From contig JAWKPL010000001.1 of NCBI GenBank assembly GCA_041390685.1, forward strand, positions 1,550,001-1,614,000: 64,000 nucleotides of DNA, written 5' to 3'. Source of the stretch: JAIBBD01 sp041390685. GTDB taxonomy: Bacteria; Chloroflexota; Dehalococcoidia; UBA2979. Each line of letters opens with the position of its first letter. The first letter of the stretch is position 1. Shown here in pieces: positions 27,833 to 35,950 of this stretch. The position numbers and the translations under genes were made by a program. The notes below the pieces were generated by a model that was not told the origin of the DNA, did no database searches, and was given only the letters and a program-made list of their open reading frames with translations.

Positions 27833-28195
27833 ATGACGCGTCGCATGGAGAAAGTCGCCGACCTGCTGCAGTCGGAGATCGCGGAGTTGCTGCTGCGCGA
27901 AGTGAAGCACCCCGCCCTGTCGGATGTGATGCTCTCGATCACGCACGTCGAGGTGTCGCCGGACCTCAAGTGGGCGCGGGTGCACGTCAGCTTGCTGGGC
28001 GACCAGGATCAGATGCCGGAGGTGCTGGCGGCGCTCGCGCGCACCGAGCCGTTCCTCCACCGGCACCTTGTGAAGCGGCTGCACATGCGCACGGTGCCTC
28101 GGCTCTGGTTCCATCCGGACTACTCGATCCAGGAGGGGGACCGGCTGACGAGTCTGATGCGCGAGGTCGCCGAATCGGAGGGCCGCGAGCTGTAG
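27833..28195 (+). CDS. rbfA: Ribosome-binding factor A
   Basis: RbfA helps mature the 5' end of 16S rRNA on the 30S subunit. The 120 residues show the KH-like family core: MEKVADLLQSEIAELLLREV, VMLSITHVEVSPDLKWARVH, and LVKRLHMRTVPRLWFHPDYS. It is fifth-codon flexible: ATG 27833 or the later ATG at 27845 are both possible. GAGGACACCTCG lies before the first. Operon position between infB and truB is the classical one. Confidence 0.94.
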   Translation: MTRRMEKVADLLQSEIAELLLREVKHPALSDVMLSITHVEVSPDLKWARVHVSLLGDQDQMPEVLAALARTEPFLHRHLVKRLHMRTVPRLWFHPDYSIQEGDRLTSLMREVAESEGREL

Positions 28196-28211
28196 CGGCT
28201 CCGGCGGTTCG

Positions 28212-29111
28212 ATGCGTGGGTTCCTCAATGTCGACAAGCCCGAGGGCGCGACGTCATTCGACGTAGTGCGTGCGGTGCGGCGTGCGGCTCACGTGAAACG
28301 GGTCGGTCACGCCGGCACGCTCGACCCGCTGGCCACCGGGGTGCTGCCGGTGGCCGTGGGCGAGGCCACGCGGCTCATCGACGCGCTCATGGACGCCTCC
28401 AAGGCGTATACGGTCGAGATCGCGTTCGGCGTGGAAACGACCACGGATGACGCGGCTGGGGACATGGTCGCGCAGGCCGATGCCGCCTCGCTGACGGAAC
28501 GCGAGGTGCGCGATGCGCTCGCGCGGTTCGTGGGTCGCCATTCCCAGACACCGCCGGCGTTCAGCGCGCTGAAGCTCCGGGGGGTGCCCGCCTATCGCGT
28601 CGCGCGCGAGGGCGCCCCGCGCGAGATGCAGGCACGCGAGGTCGTCGCGCACGCGCTGAGGCTGCGGACGTTCGCGGCCGAGCGGGCGACCGTGGCGGTC
28701 GAGTGCGGCAAGGGCTACTACGTGCGGGCGCTCGCGCGCGACCTCGGGCGGGCGCTCGGGGTGTACGGGCACGTCGCAGCGCTGCGCCGCACGCGCGTCG
28801 GCCCGTTCCGCATCGAGCGTGCCGTGCCGCTCGCGGATGCGGTGCGGCGGCTCGAGGCGAGTGACATCGAGGGGCTGCTCCACGCGCCGGACGCCGTGCT
28901 GGCCGACTGGCCGGCGGTGATCCTCGACGCCGGTGAGGTTAGGGATGCGCGCCTGGGACGCGCAGTCGCGCCCGAGCCGCTGTCCGGGCACGTGCCCGAG
29001 GCATCGACGAAGGCTCGCGCGTACACCGCGGACGGGCTGTTCGTGGCGCAGGTGGAGGCAGTCGAGGGCGGCGGTTGGCACCCGTATCGCGTGTTCTCTG
29101 ATGATACATAG
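28212..29111 (+). CDS. truB: tRNA pseudouridine-55 synthase TruB
   Basis: TruB makes pseudouridine 55 in the T loop of tRNAs. The 299 residues start GFLNVDKPEGATSFDVVRAV. The catalytic Asp sits in GHAGTLDPLATGVL, followed by KAYTVEIAFG, and GKGYYVRALARDLG is the second family motif. A C-terminal PUA-like part follows. No clear Shine-Dalgarno precedes ATG, which begins 16 nt after the rbfA stop, so translation may be coupled. It ends the nusA operon. Confidence 0.95.
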   Translation: MRGFLNVDKPEGATSFDVVRAVRRAAHVKRVGHAGTLDPLATGVLPVAVGEATRLIDALMDASKAYTVEIAFGVETTTDDAAGDMVAQADAASLTEREVRDALARFVGRHSQTPPAFSALKLRGVPAYRVAREGAPREMQAREVVAHALRLRTFAAERATVAVECGKGYYVRALARDLGRALGVYGHVAALRRTRVGPFRIERAVPLADAVRRLEASDIEGLLHAPDAVLADWPAVILDAGEVRDARLGRAVAPEPLSGHVPEASTKARAYTADGLFVAQVEAVEGGGWHPYRVFSDDT

Positions 29112-29258
29112 TCGCAATCGACGGTCAGTCGTGGTTTGACACGCCCTCTGGCGCTGAAGTACCCAAGGAAGTGACCCGGCCGCTCGCGCCTCGAAGAAGC
29201 GCCGGGTTTCGTAGTCAAGCGACCGCGAAACGCCGCGCATCATCGCAAGGGAGGAACG

Positions 29259-29405
29259 ATGGAAGCCTACTGCCTGAAATGCCGCGTGAAGCGCGAGATG
29301 GTCGACCCCACGGCGGTCACGATGAAGAACGGGAAGCCGGCGACATCCGGGACGTGCCCCGTGTGCAGCACCAAGATGTTCAAGATCGGAAAGGCGGCGG
29401 TCTGA
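29259..29405 (+). CDS. DUF5679 small zinc protein
   Basis: The 48-residue frame has two Cys pairs (YCLKCRVKREM and TCPVCSTKMFKIG), forming a zinc ribbon, and matches the DUF5679 pattern. GGGAGGAAC is 4 nt before ATG. The upstream region has TTGACA (29137-29142) and a poor -10-like TACCCA, so it may have its own promoter. Function unknown. It ends in a strong bidirectional hairpin. Confidence 0.85.
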   Translation: MEAYCLKCRVKREMVDPTAVTMKNGKPATSGTCPVCSTKMFKIGKAAV

Positions 29406-29431
29406 CGTCGCGCAGGGAAGCGGAGCAGCGC

Positions 29432-29460
29432 GGACGGCCGGCTCACTGAGCCGGCCGTCC
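29432..29460. terminator. Bidirectional terminator between DUF5679 gene and lysR
   Basis: GGACGGCCGGCTC and GAGCCGGCCGTCC form a perfect 13-bp stem with loop ACT. On the plus strand GCCTTT follows. It lies between convergent genes. Confidence 0.7.
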
Positions 29461-29468
29461 GCCTTTGG

Positions 29469-30374
29469 CTACGCGAATGGCGCCTGCGGCTCGCGTGTGA
29501 GGGCGAGGAACGCTTCGGCGCGTGGGTTCTCAGCGTGGCGCCGCACACCGACGATCACGCGCTCGGCGACGAGTGGCCCCTGACGCAGACGCGGGCCCGG
29601 ATGCTGGTCGTGGTCGGCGACGGGGAGGGGGAGCACGGTCCAGCCGAGGCCGAGCGCGGCCATCTGGCGCAGCACCTCGGGGTTGTGGCTCTCCAGCGCG
29701 ACGCGCGGCTGGATGCCGAGGGCGGCGAAGCCTGCATCGATGACCGCGCGGGTCCGCGAGCCGGCGGGATACAGCACCCAGTCGGCGTTCGCTGCCGGGG
29801 TGCGCGAACGAGCGCCCGGCGGGCCGTACATAAACAATGGTTCGCGAAGCACCTCGTCGGTACGCAGGCGCTCGTCGTGGGGGCCCCGGACGACGAAGGC
29901 GAGCTCCAGCTCGAAGGCGCGCAGCCGCGAGATGAGCGCCGTCGACGTATCTACCAGGAGACTCAGCTCCACCTCGGGATACAGGGCGCGATAGCGTCCG
30001 ATCACGGACGGCAGGACGTAGAGGCTCGCGGCGTCGATCATGCCGACCCGCAGGACGCCCGCCTCGCCCAGGCGGCGGGCGGCCAGACGCTCGCGCAGGC
30101 CGGCGAGGTCGGCGAGGCTGCGCTCAGCGAACGCCAGCACCTCGCGGCCCTCGCTGGTAAGGCGGCGCAGCCGCCCATCGCGTTCGAATAACGGCACGCC
30201 GAGGCGGCGCTCGAGGTCCGCGAGCGACTGGGACAGCGCGGGCTGGCTGACTCCGAGCGCGTCGGCGGCGCGAGTGAACCCCTCGAGGCGGGCGACTTCT
30301 CGCAGGTACGTGAGCTGACGGAGGTGGAACAGTCCGGGTTCGAGGGCGCCCAGGTCGCCCGAGGGAGCATTCAT
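29469..30374 (-). CDS. LysR-family transcriptional regulator
   Basis: The 301 residues have an N-terminal winged HTH (LFHLRQLTYLREVARLEGFT, RAADALGVSQPALSQSLADL) and a periplasmic-binding-like effector domain beginning VLRVGMIDAASLYVLPSVIG. The effector is unknown. ATG 30374 is preceded by TATACT with a 6-nt gap and no Shine-Dalgarno, so it is probably leaderless; a longer frame from 30416 is rejected for that reason. It diverges from ino1, which is a natural but unproven target. Confidence 0.92.
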   Translation of the reverse strand: MNAPSGDLGALEPGLFHLRQLTYLREVARLEGFTRAADALGVSQPALSQSLADLERRLGVPLFERDGRLRRLTSEGREVLAFAERSLADLAGLRERLAARRLGEAGVLRVGMIDAASLYVLPSVIGRYRALYPEVELSLLVDTSTALISRLRAFELELAFVVRGPHDERLRTDEVLREPLFMYGPPGARSRTPAANADWVLYPAGSRTRAVIDAGFAALGIQPRVALESHNPEVLRQMAALGLGWTVLPLPVADHDQHPGPRLRQGPLVAERVIVGVRRHAENPRAEAFLALTREPQAPFA

Positions 30375-30378
30375 GCGT

Positions 30379-30395
30379 GAAGTATAAGCAACTTC
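30379..30395. promoter_or_regulatory. Inverted repeat over the lysR -10, candidate operator
   Basis: GAAGT-N7-ACTTC (plus strand) covers the lysR -10 TATACT (30386-30381, minus). Binding here would block lysR transcription, the usual autoregulation of the family. The ino1 promoter elements lie 26-55 bp away. Confidence 0.45.
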
Positions 30396-30420
30396 GATGG
30401 TGTCGTTGACTCGCATCTAT

Positions 30421-30450
30421 TTGTCGAATGCGTAACTGGGCCGGTATGGT
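30421..30450 (+). promoter_or_regulatory. Candidate ino1 promoter
   Basis: TTGTCG (30421-30426) and TATGGT (30445-30450) are 18 nt apart. GAGGAGGAA follows near 30471 before the ino1 ATG, so this operon has a normal leader. Confidence 0.4.
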
Positions 30451-30482
30451 ATCTAGCGGATCGAGCAAGAGGAGGAACCGGC

Positions 30483-31553
30483 ATGGGTGAGCCCATCAAC
30501 GTCGCGATCATCGGGGTCGGCAACTGTGCGTCATCGCTGGTGCAGGGGGTCGAGTTCTACCGCAACGCCGAGGAAGGACAGGTCATCCCCGGCCTGATGC
30601 ATCCCGTGCTCGGCGGCTACCATATCAATGACATCCGCTTCACGGCCGCGTTCGACGTCGACGCGAACAAAGTCGGGAAGGACCTCTCGGAGGCGATCTA
30701 CTCCGAGCCGAACAACACCATCAAGTTCGCGGACGTCCCGAACTCCGGTGTCCGCGTGGACCGTGGGATGACGCACGATGGCCTCGGCAAGTACCTGTCG
30801 CAGATCATCACGAAGGCGCCCGGGCCGACGGCGGACATCGTGGGCATCCTGAAGAGCACGAACACGCACGTAGTGATCAACTACCTGCCGGTGGGCTCGG
30901 AGCAGGCGACGAAATGGTACGTGGAGCAGGTGCTGGCCGCCGGCTGCGCGTTCATCAACTGCATTCCCGTGTTCATCGCGCGCGAGGAGTACTGGGGCAA
31001 CCGGTTCCGCGAGGCAGGGCTGCCGGTCGTGGGCGACGACATCAAGTCGCAGGTCGGCGCGACGATCCTTCACCGCGTGCTCGCGCGGCTGTTCCAGGAC
31101 CGCGGCGTACGCATCGACCGCACTTACCAGCTCAACTTCGGTGGCAACACCGACTTCCTGAACATGCTGGAGCGCGAGCGCCTCGAGTCCAAGAAGATCT
31201 CGAAGACGAATGCCGTTACCTCGCAGATCGACTACGAGATGCCGGGGGCGGACGTGCACGTCGGGCCGTCGGACCACGTGCCGTGGCTGCTGGACCGCAA
31301 GTGGTGCCACATCCGCATGGAGGGGACGACGTTTGGCGAGGTGCCGCTGAACCTCGAGACGAAGCTCGAGGTGTGGGACAGCCCGAACTCGGCCGGTGTG
31401 GTCATCGACGCGATTCGCTGCGCGAAGCTCGCGCTCGACCGGGGGATGTCGGGCCCGATCATCGAGCCTTCGGCGTACTTCATGAAGTCGCCGCCGCAGC
31501 AGCTGCATGACGACATCGCGCGCGACCGCCTCGAGGCGTACATCGCGGGCTGA
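30483..31553 (+). CDS. ino1: myo-Inositol-3-phosphate synthase (Ino1)
   Basis: Ino1 converts glucose 6-phosphate to inositol 3-phosphate with NAD. The 356 residues have the NAD fold INVAIIGVGNCASSLVQGV, the central VINYLPVGSEQATKWYVEQV, GDDIKSQVGATILHRVLA, and the lysine-rich catalytic region with NFGGNTDFLNM. This is the short archaeal/actinobacterial type. A strong ribosome site precedes ATG. It is the first gene of a run ending with a CDP-alcohol phosphatidyltransferase, which points to inositol lipids rather than solutes. Confidence 0.95.
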   Translation: MGEPINVAIIGVGNCASSLVQGVEFYRNAEEGQVIPGLMHPVLGGYHINDIRFTAAFDVDANKVGKDLSEAIYSEPNNTIKFADVPNSGVRVDRGMTHDGLGKYLSQIITKAPGPTADIVGILKSTNTHVVINYLPVGSEQATKWYVEQVLAAGCAFINCIPVFIAREEYWGNRFREAGLPVVGDDIKSQVGATILHRVLARLFQDRGVRIDRTYQLNFGGNTDFLNMLERERLESKKISKTNAVTSQIDYEMPGADVHVGPSDHVPWLLDRKWCHIRMEGTTFGEVPLNLETKLEVWDSPNSAGVVIDAIRCAKLALDRGMSGPIIEPSAYFMKSPPQQLHDDIARDRLEAYIAG

Positions 31554-31572
31554 TCGCCCGAGACGGGGCGCA

Positions 31573-32439
31573 GTGGTCTATCAGGCGTTTCGATTCGGGG
31601 CATGGCTGGCGCGGGCGGTGCCCGTCCGTGCCAGCTACCCGATCGCGGCATCGCTCGGGGTGCTCATCTACTTCGCGTGGTGGGGCGGGCGGCGCCGTTG
31701 CGTGCGGAACATGACGCATGTGACGGGGGGCGACCGCGGGCGCGCTGTCGCGCTCGCGAGGCGGTCCTTCGCGAACTATGCCGTCTACCTCGTCGATTTC
31801 CTCCGCTTCACGACGGTCACGCCGGACGAAGTACGGCGGCGCGTGGTGTTCGACGAGTGGGAGCGCCTGGAAGCGCAGCGTTCGGGGAACGGCATCGTCT
31901 TCGTGACGATGCACTTCGGGAACTGGGATCTGGGCGCCGCCGCGCTGGCGGAGCACGGTATCCCGATATCGGTCGTGGCGGACACGTTCGGAGACCCACG
32001 GCTCAATGAGCTGGTACTCGGGGCGCGACGCCACCTCGGGATGGACATCCTGCCAGCGGAGCGCATGGGGCCGAGCGTCCTGCGCGCGCTCCACCGCAAT
32101 AACGTCGTCGCGATGCTCATCGATGTCCCGCAGCCGGGCGCGGGCGTGCAGGTACGGTTCTTCGACGGGCCGATCGCGGTCGCGGACGGCCCTGCGCGGA
32201 TCGCGCTGCGCACTGGCGCCTCGGTCGTGGCCGTCCTGCTGCCACGGATCGGGCGCAGCGAGCGTGTCATGGGCCGCATCGAACCCGTGGCGTTCACCCC
32301 GAGCGGTGACCAGGAGCGGGACGTGCGCGAACTCACTCAGTCCACGATGACCGCGCTAGAGAAGATGGTGCGCGACGATCCGGACCAGTGGTACATCTTT
32401 CGCAACCTGTGGGTGGCAGACCGGAAGGGCGGGCGCTAG
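31573..32439 (+). CDS. LPLAT-family acyltransferase (LpxL/PatA-like), copy 1
   Basis: The 288 residues begin with a membrane-associated segment and carry the HX4D catalytic motif in VTMHFGNWDLGAAAL, then DVPQPGAGVQVRFFDGPIAV and a C-terminal QWYIFRNLW. The family moves fatty acids to sugar or glycerol hydroxyls. In actinobacteria PatA of this family acylates phosphatidylinositol mannosides, and this is the expected job given the neighbours. The GTG start at 31573 is 20 nt after ino1. A longer frame from 31507 would overlap ino1 and is rejected. Confidence 0.85.
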   Translation: MVYQAFRFGAWLARAVPVRASYPIAASLGVLIYFAWWGGRRRCVRNMTHVTGGDRGRAVALARRSFANYAVYLVDFLRFTTVTPDEVRRRVVFDEWERLEAQRSGNGIVFVTMHFGNWDLGAAALAEHGIPISVVADTFGDPRLNELVLGARRHLGMDILPAERMGPSVLRALHRNNVVAMLIDVPQPGAGVQVRFFDGPIAVADGPARIALRTGASVVAVLLPRIGRSERVMGRIEPVAFTPSGDQERDVRELTQSTMTALEKMVRDDPDQWYIFRNLWVADRKGGR

Positions 32440-32442
32440 TCC

Positions 32443-33315
32443 GTGCTTCGTTTCGCATGGTTGTGGTTTCTGGTCCGGATCATGGGGCGCGCGCCGGACT
32501 GGTTCCTGTTTGCGACGTCCAGCCTCGCCGGGAGGTTGCTCTGGTACTTGTCGCCCGAGGTGCGCGCGGTCACGACGGACCACATGCGCCACGTGCTCGG
32601 CACGGCGAGTAGCCGGCAGGCGCGCATACGGGCGGCGAAGGGGTGCGTGCGGACGGCAGGCCGTTACTACGCCGACTTCTGCCGCGTCCCGCACCGTCCA
32701 TCGGGGAGAGCGTTCGACGAGCTGGACAGCGTGGAAGGGCTGGACCGCTGGTTCGAGGCGTACGACCGGGGCTGCGGTCTGATCGTCTGCTCGGCGCACC
32801 TGGGGAACCCGGAGTTCTTCGTGCGCGCGGTGGCTCAACTGGGTATTGACCTGCTGGTGCTGACGGAGCCGCTGTCGCCGCCTCGGGTGCACCGCCTGGT
32901 CCACGAGGCGCGGTCGGCGCCCGGCGCGCGCATCATGCCCGTGGGCTTGAGCGCTGTGCGGGAATCGATCACGCACCTCAAGAAGGGAGGCGTGCTCGCC
33001 GTCCTCGGAGACCGGGATGTCCTGCACAACGGCCGCCCGACGGTGTTCTTCGGTGAGCGGGCGCGGCTGCCGAGCGGCGCGGTGGAGCTGTCGCTCCGCA
33101 CGGGCGCCCCGATCCTGCCCGTGTTCGTGACTCGGGTGCGAGACCGCTACCGTGTCCACATCGATCCGGCGTTCCAGGTGCGGGCGACCGGGGATCACGA
33201 AGCGGACATCGAGGCGGGCATGCAGCAGCTGGCCGCCGCCCTGGAGGCGGGCATCCGCCGGGCGCCCGACCAGTGGTTTCCTCTGCAACCGGTGTGGTCG
33301 GGCCTGGCGCTGTAG
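32443..33315 (+). CDS. LPLAT-family acyltransferase (LpxL/PatA-like), copy 2
   Basis: The 290 residues resemble the preceding gene but the catalytic motif reads CSAHLGNPEFFVRAV, with Glu instead of Asp four residues after the His (HX4E). It further has GVLAVLGDRDVLHNGRPTVF and QWFPLQPVW. Two different acyltransferases suggest two separate acylation steps on the same lipid. The GTG start is 4 nt after the copy 1 stop. Substrate is inferred from operon context. Confidence 0.85.
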   Translation: MLRFAWLWFLVRIMGRAPDWFLFATSSLAGRLLWYLSPEVRAVTTDHMRHVLGTASSRQARIRAAKGCVRTAGRYYADFCRVPHRPSGRAFDELDSVEGLDRWFEAYDRGCGLIVCSAHLGNPEFFVRAVAQLGIDLLVLTEPLSPPRVHRLVHEARSAPGARIMPVGLSAVRESITHLKKGGVLAVLGDRDVLHNGRPTVFFGERARLPSGAVELSLRTGAPILPVFVTRVRDRYRVHIDPAFQVRATGDHEADIEAGMQQLAAALEAGIRRAPDQWFPLQPVWSGLAL

Positions 33316-33372
33316 TGCTTCGGTGCCGTCCGGAGCGCCCGGCCCGAGCGCACAGACCGTACAATGAGGCCG

Positions 33373-34173
33373 ATGAACCGCGCGCCCGATGACCCACCCG
33401 CGGACCGGCGCCGTCCGCACCGGTTCGGGACGGCCGACCTGCAGATCCACACCTCTTACGGCGACGGCATGGCGGACGCCTACGAGCTGATGTACCGCAT
33501 CGAGGAGCGGACCGACCTCGACGTCGTGGCGGTCACCGACCATGACGACATCGGCGGGGCGCTCCTCGCGCGCGAGGTGCATGCGCGCGGGAACTACTCG
33601 TTCGAGTTCGTGTCCGGGGTCGAGCTGACCACGCGGGCCGGACACCTGCTGGCGCTGTGGGTCGACGAGCCGCTGCGGCCGTTGCGGCCGCTCGGCGAGA
33701 CGGTGGCTACGATTCACCGGATGGGCGGCGTGGCCGTGATCCCCCACCCGTTCTCATACCTCACGCGGTCAGTGGGGCAGCGCGCCCTCGAGCGGCTGAT
33801 CGCGGAAGGGGATCCCGAGTCGATTCCGGATGGCATCGAGGTGGCGAACCTGACGCTGGCGGGCCGTGTGACCGGCGCGAAGGCACTGCGCCTGAACCGC
33901 GAGCGTTACCGTCTCGCGGAGACGGGCGGCAGTGACGCGCACTTTCCGGAGGAGGTGGGCACGGCCCGCACCGTGTTCGCCGGCGCGACGGCGGACGAGC
34001 TGCGCGCGGCGATCCTCGCCCGGCAGACGAGCGGGATCCGCGTGCACCAGGTCGGTCTGCGGACGATCGGCGTGCGCCGCCTCGCGGCGCAGCAGGTGCG
34101 AGGGCTCTCCGTCACGCCGAAGAAGGTGCTCGGTCCCCAGGTGCGACGACTCGCGGGGGCGGTGCGCCGGTGA
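33373..34173 (+). CDS. PHP-domain metal phosphoesterase in inositol lipid operon
   Basis: The 266 residues form a PHP domain: metal ligands in LQIHTSYGDG, VTDHDDIGG, SGVELTTRAGH, IPHPFSYL and ETGGSDAHFPEEVG. PHP enzymes remove phosphate from small molecules or nucleic acid ends. A phosphatase is needed in this pathway if the lipid synthase uses inositol phosphate, and none other is in the operon. TACAAT (33360-33365) stands 7 nt before ATG 33373, so an internal leaderless promoter is likely. The family alternative is a TrpH-type nuclease. Confidence 0.88.
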   Translation: MNRAPDDPPADRRRPHRFGTADLQIHTSYGDGMADAYELMYRIEERTDLDVVAVTDHDDIGGALLAREVHARGNYSFEFVSGVELTTRAGHLLALWVDEPLRPLRPLGETVATIHRMGGVAVIPHPFSYLTRSVGQRALERLIAEGDPESIPDGIEVANLTLAGRVTGAKALRLNRERYRLAETGGSDAHFPEEVGTARTVFAGATADELRAAILARQTSGIRVHQVGLRTIGVRRLAAQQVRGLSVTPKKVLGPQVRRLAGAVRR

Positions 34174-35345
34174 AGATCGCGCTCGTCTCGCCGTACGACT
34201 GGCTGACGCCGGGGGGCGTGAACCAGCACGTCGACCAGCTGGCGAGCGAGCTCGCGCAGCGCGGCCACGACGTGCGCATCCTCGCCCCGGCGACCGGTGC
34301 CGTCGATGACCCGCGCGTGACCGTCGCGGGGACGCCGGTGCCGATCCCGGCCTCGGGTTCGCGCGCGCGGATCACGTTCGACCCGCGCCTCGGGCGCTTC
34401 GTACGGCGGTTCCTGGAGGCCGAGCAGTTCGACGTCGTGCACCTCCACGAGCCGCTCATGCCAACGTTGCCGCTACAGGTGCTGCGGCACTCGCGAGCGG
34501 CGAACCCGAACGTGGTGAACGTCGGTACGTTCCACGCGCACAGCGCGGGCGGCAACCGCATGTACTCGTACTGGCGGATCGTCCTCAAGCGCTGGTTCCG
34601 AGAGCTGGACGGCAAGATCGCGGTGTCGCCGCCAGCCGCCGAGTACCACCATCGGTACTATCCCGGCTACTACAACGTCATCCCCAACGGCATCGATGTG
34701 GAGCACTTCGCCCGGCGGGACATCGAGCCGCTGCCGGACCTCGAGGATGGCGCGATCAACATCCTCTACGTGGGGCGCGCCGAGAAGCGCAAGGGCCTCC
34801 CATTCCTGATCCGGGCCTTCGGAACGGTGAACGCGCGTGACCCCAACACGCGCCTCGTGGTCGTGAGCCGCGATTCGAGGCGGCTGCGGCGGTATCGCGC
34901 CTCGGTGGAGCGTCAGGGGCGGCGCGGCATCGTCTTCGCGGACGATGTCTCAAACGCTGACCTGCCGCGGTACCACCGCAGCGCGCAGATCCTGTGCTCG
35001 CCAGCCACTGGCAACGAGTCGTTCGGGTACGTCGTGGTCGAGGGGATGGCGGGGGGGTTGCCGGTCGTCGCGTCCAACATCGCGGGGTACGCGTACGTGA
35101 TGACGCACGGCGTCCACGGACTGCTCGTGCCGCCGCGCGACACGTTTGCGCTCGCGGACGCGCTGACGTCCCTCGTGCGGGACTTCGAGGCGCGGCGGAC
35201 GATGGGCGCCGCCGGCCATGAGCGGGCCAGCGAGTTCTCCTGGCCGCGAGTGACGCAACAGGTACTCTCGTACTACGAGCGGCTGCGCTACGCGCGCGGT
35301 GTGTCGCGCCCGGAGACCGACGAGCGCGTCCTGTGGCACGCCTGA
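34170..35345 (+). CDS. GT4 glycosyltransferase, PimA-like
   Basis: The 391 residues are a GT-B fold enzyme with the PimA layout: an N-terminal GGVNQHVDQLASELAQRGH, the PIPASGSRARITF stretch, HLHEP at 91-95, IPNGIDVEHF, and the nucleotide-sugar motif ESFGYVVVEGM at 283-293. In mycobacteria PimA adds the first mannose to phosphatidylinositol from GDP-mannose. The acceptor and donor here are inferred from similarity and from neighbours. GTG overlaps the PHP stop by 4 nt, so the genes are coupled. Confidence 0.88.
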   Translation: MKIALVSPYDWLTPGGVNQHVDQLASELAQRGHDVRILAPATGAVDDPRVTVAGTPVPIPASGSRARITFDPRLGRFVRRFLEAEQFDVVHLHEPLMPTLPLQVLRHSRAANPNVVNVGTFHAHSAGGNRMYSYWRIVLKRWFRELDGKIAVSPPAAEYHHRYYPGYYNVIPNGIDVEHFARRDIEPLPDLEDGAINILYVGRAEKRKGLPFLIRAFGTVNARDPNTRLVVVSRDSRRLRRYRASVERQGRRGIVFADDVSNADLPRYHRSAQILCSPATGNESFGYVVVEGMAGGLPVVASNIAGYAYVMTHGVHGLLVPPRDTFALADALTSLVRDFEARRTMGAAGHERASEFSWPRVTQQVLSYYERLRYARGVSRPETDERVLWHA

Positions 35346-35950
35346 CCTCGATGCGGTTGTTGCCTTCGAGGGCTCCGGCGAGCGTGCTTGCGCCAATCGT
35401 GGCGGCGCTGGCCGGCGCGGGTGTGACGCCCAACATGCTGTCCGTGGCGGGGCTGCTCGGGAATGGCGCCGCCGGCGTGCTGGTCGCGCGCGGCGACCTT
35501 GTCGCCGCCGGAATCGTGATGCTGCTCGCGAGCGGCCTCGACATGCTCGACGGCGCGCTGGCGCGGGCCACCGGGAAGGCGGGGCCGGTCGGCGCTCTCA
35601 TCGACTCGACGTTCGACCGCGTCTCCGAGGCGGCGGTGCTGTTTGGCGTCCTGTGGTACGCGCTCGACCGCGGACGCGACGACCAGGCGGCGCTCGCGTT
35701 CGTGGCCGTCGTCGGATCGATGCTGGTCTCGTATGTGCGCGCGCGGGTGGAAGGGCTCGGCGAGCGGCTGACCGACGGACTGTTTACGCGCGCTGAGCGA
35801 GTAGTGCTGCTCGCGCTGGCGCTGCTGTTCGGGTTCCTGCGCGGGGCGCTGTGGGTGCTCGCCGTGCTCACGGTGGTGACCGCCGCGCAGCGTCTCTACC
35901 TCGGCGCGCGGGTGCTCGGGGATTCGACGAGTGGGAAGGGGCCGCGATGA
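35333..35950 (+). CDS. CDP-alcohol phosphatidyltransferase (inositol phospholipid synthase-like)
   Basis: The 205 residues have about six membrane helices and the complete CDP-alcohol phosphotransferase signature DGxxAR-x8-GxxxDxxxD, read here as DGALAR followed by GALIDSTFD. Enzymes of this family join CDP-diacylglycerol to glycerol phosphate, serine or inositol phosphate. With ino1 at the head of the operon, inositol phosphate is the likely acceptor, giving phosphatidylinositol phosphate. It overlaps the glycosyltransferase by 13 nt (GTG start). Confidence 0.88.
   Translation: MARLTSMRLLPSRAPASVLAPIVAALAGAGVTPNMLSVAGLLGNGAAGVLVARGDLVAAGIVMLLASGLDMLDGALARATGKAGPVGALIDSTFDRVSEAAVLFGVLWYALDRGRDDQAALAFVAVVGSMLVSYVRARVEGLGERLTDGLFTRAERVVLLALALLFGFLRGALWVLAVLTVVTAAQRLYLGARVLGDSTSGKGPR

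Noticed and set aside
29112..29258. RNA gene between truB and the DUF5679 gene
   Set aside because: I saw no stable stem set; only a TTGACA-like promoter element is visible.
33373..34173. PHP protein as a DNA polymerase X or DnaE fragment
   Set aside because: It is a complete stand-alone PHP domain with no polymerase part and lies within a lipid operon.
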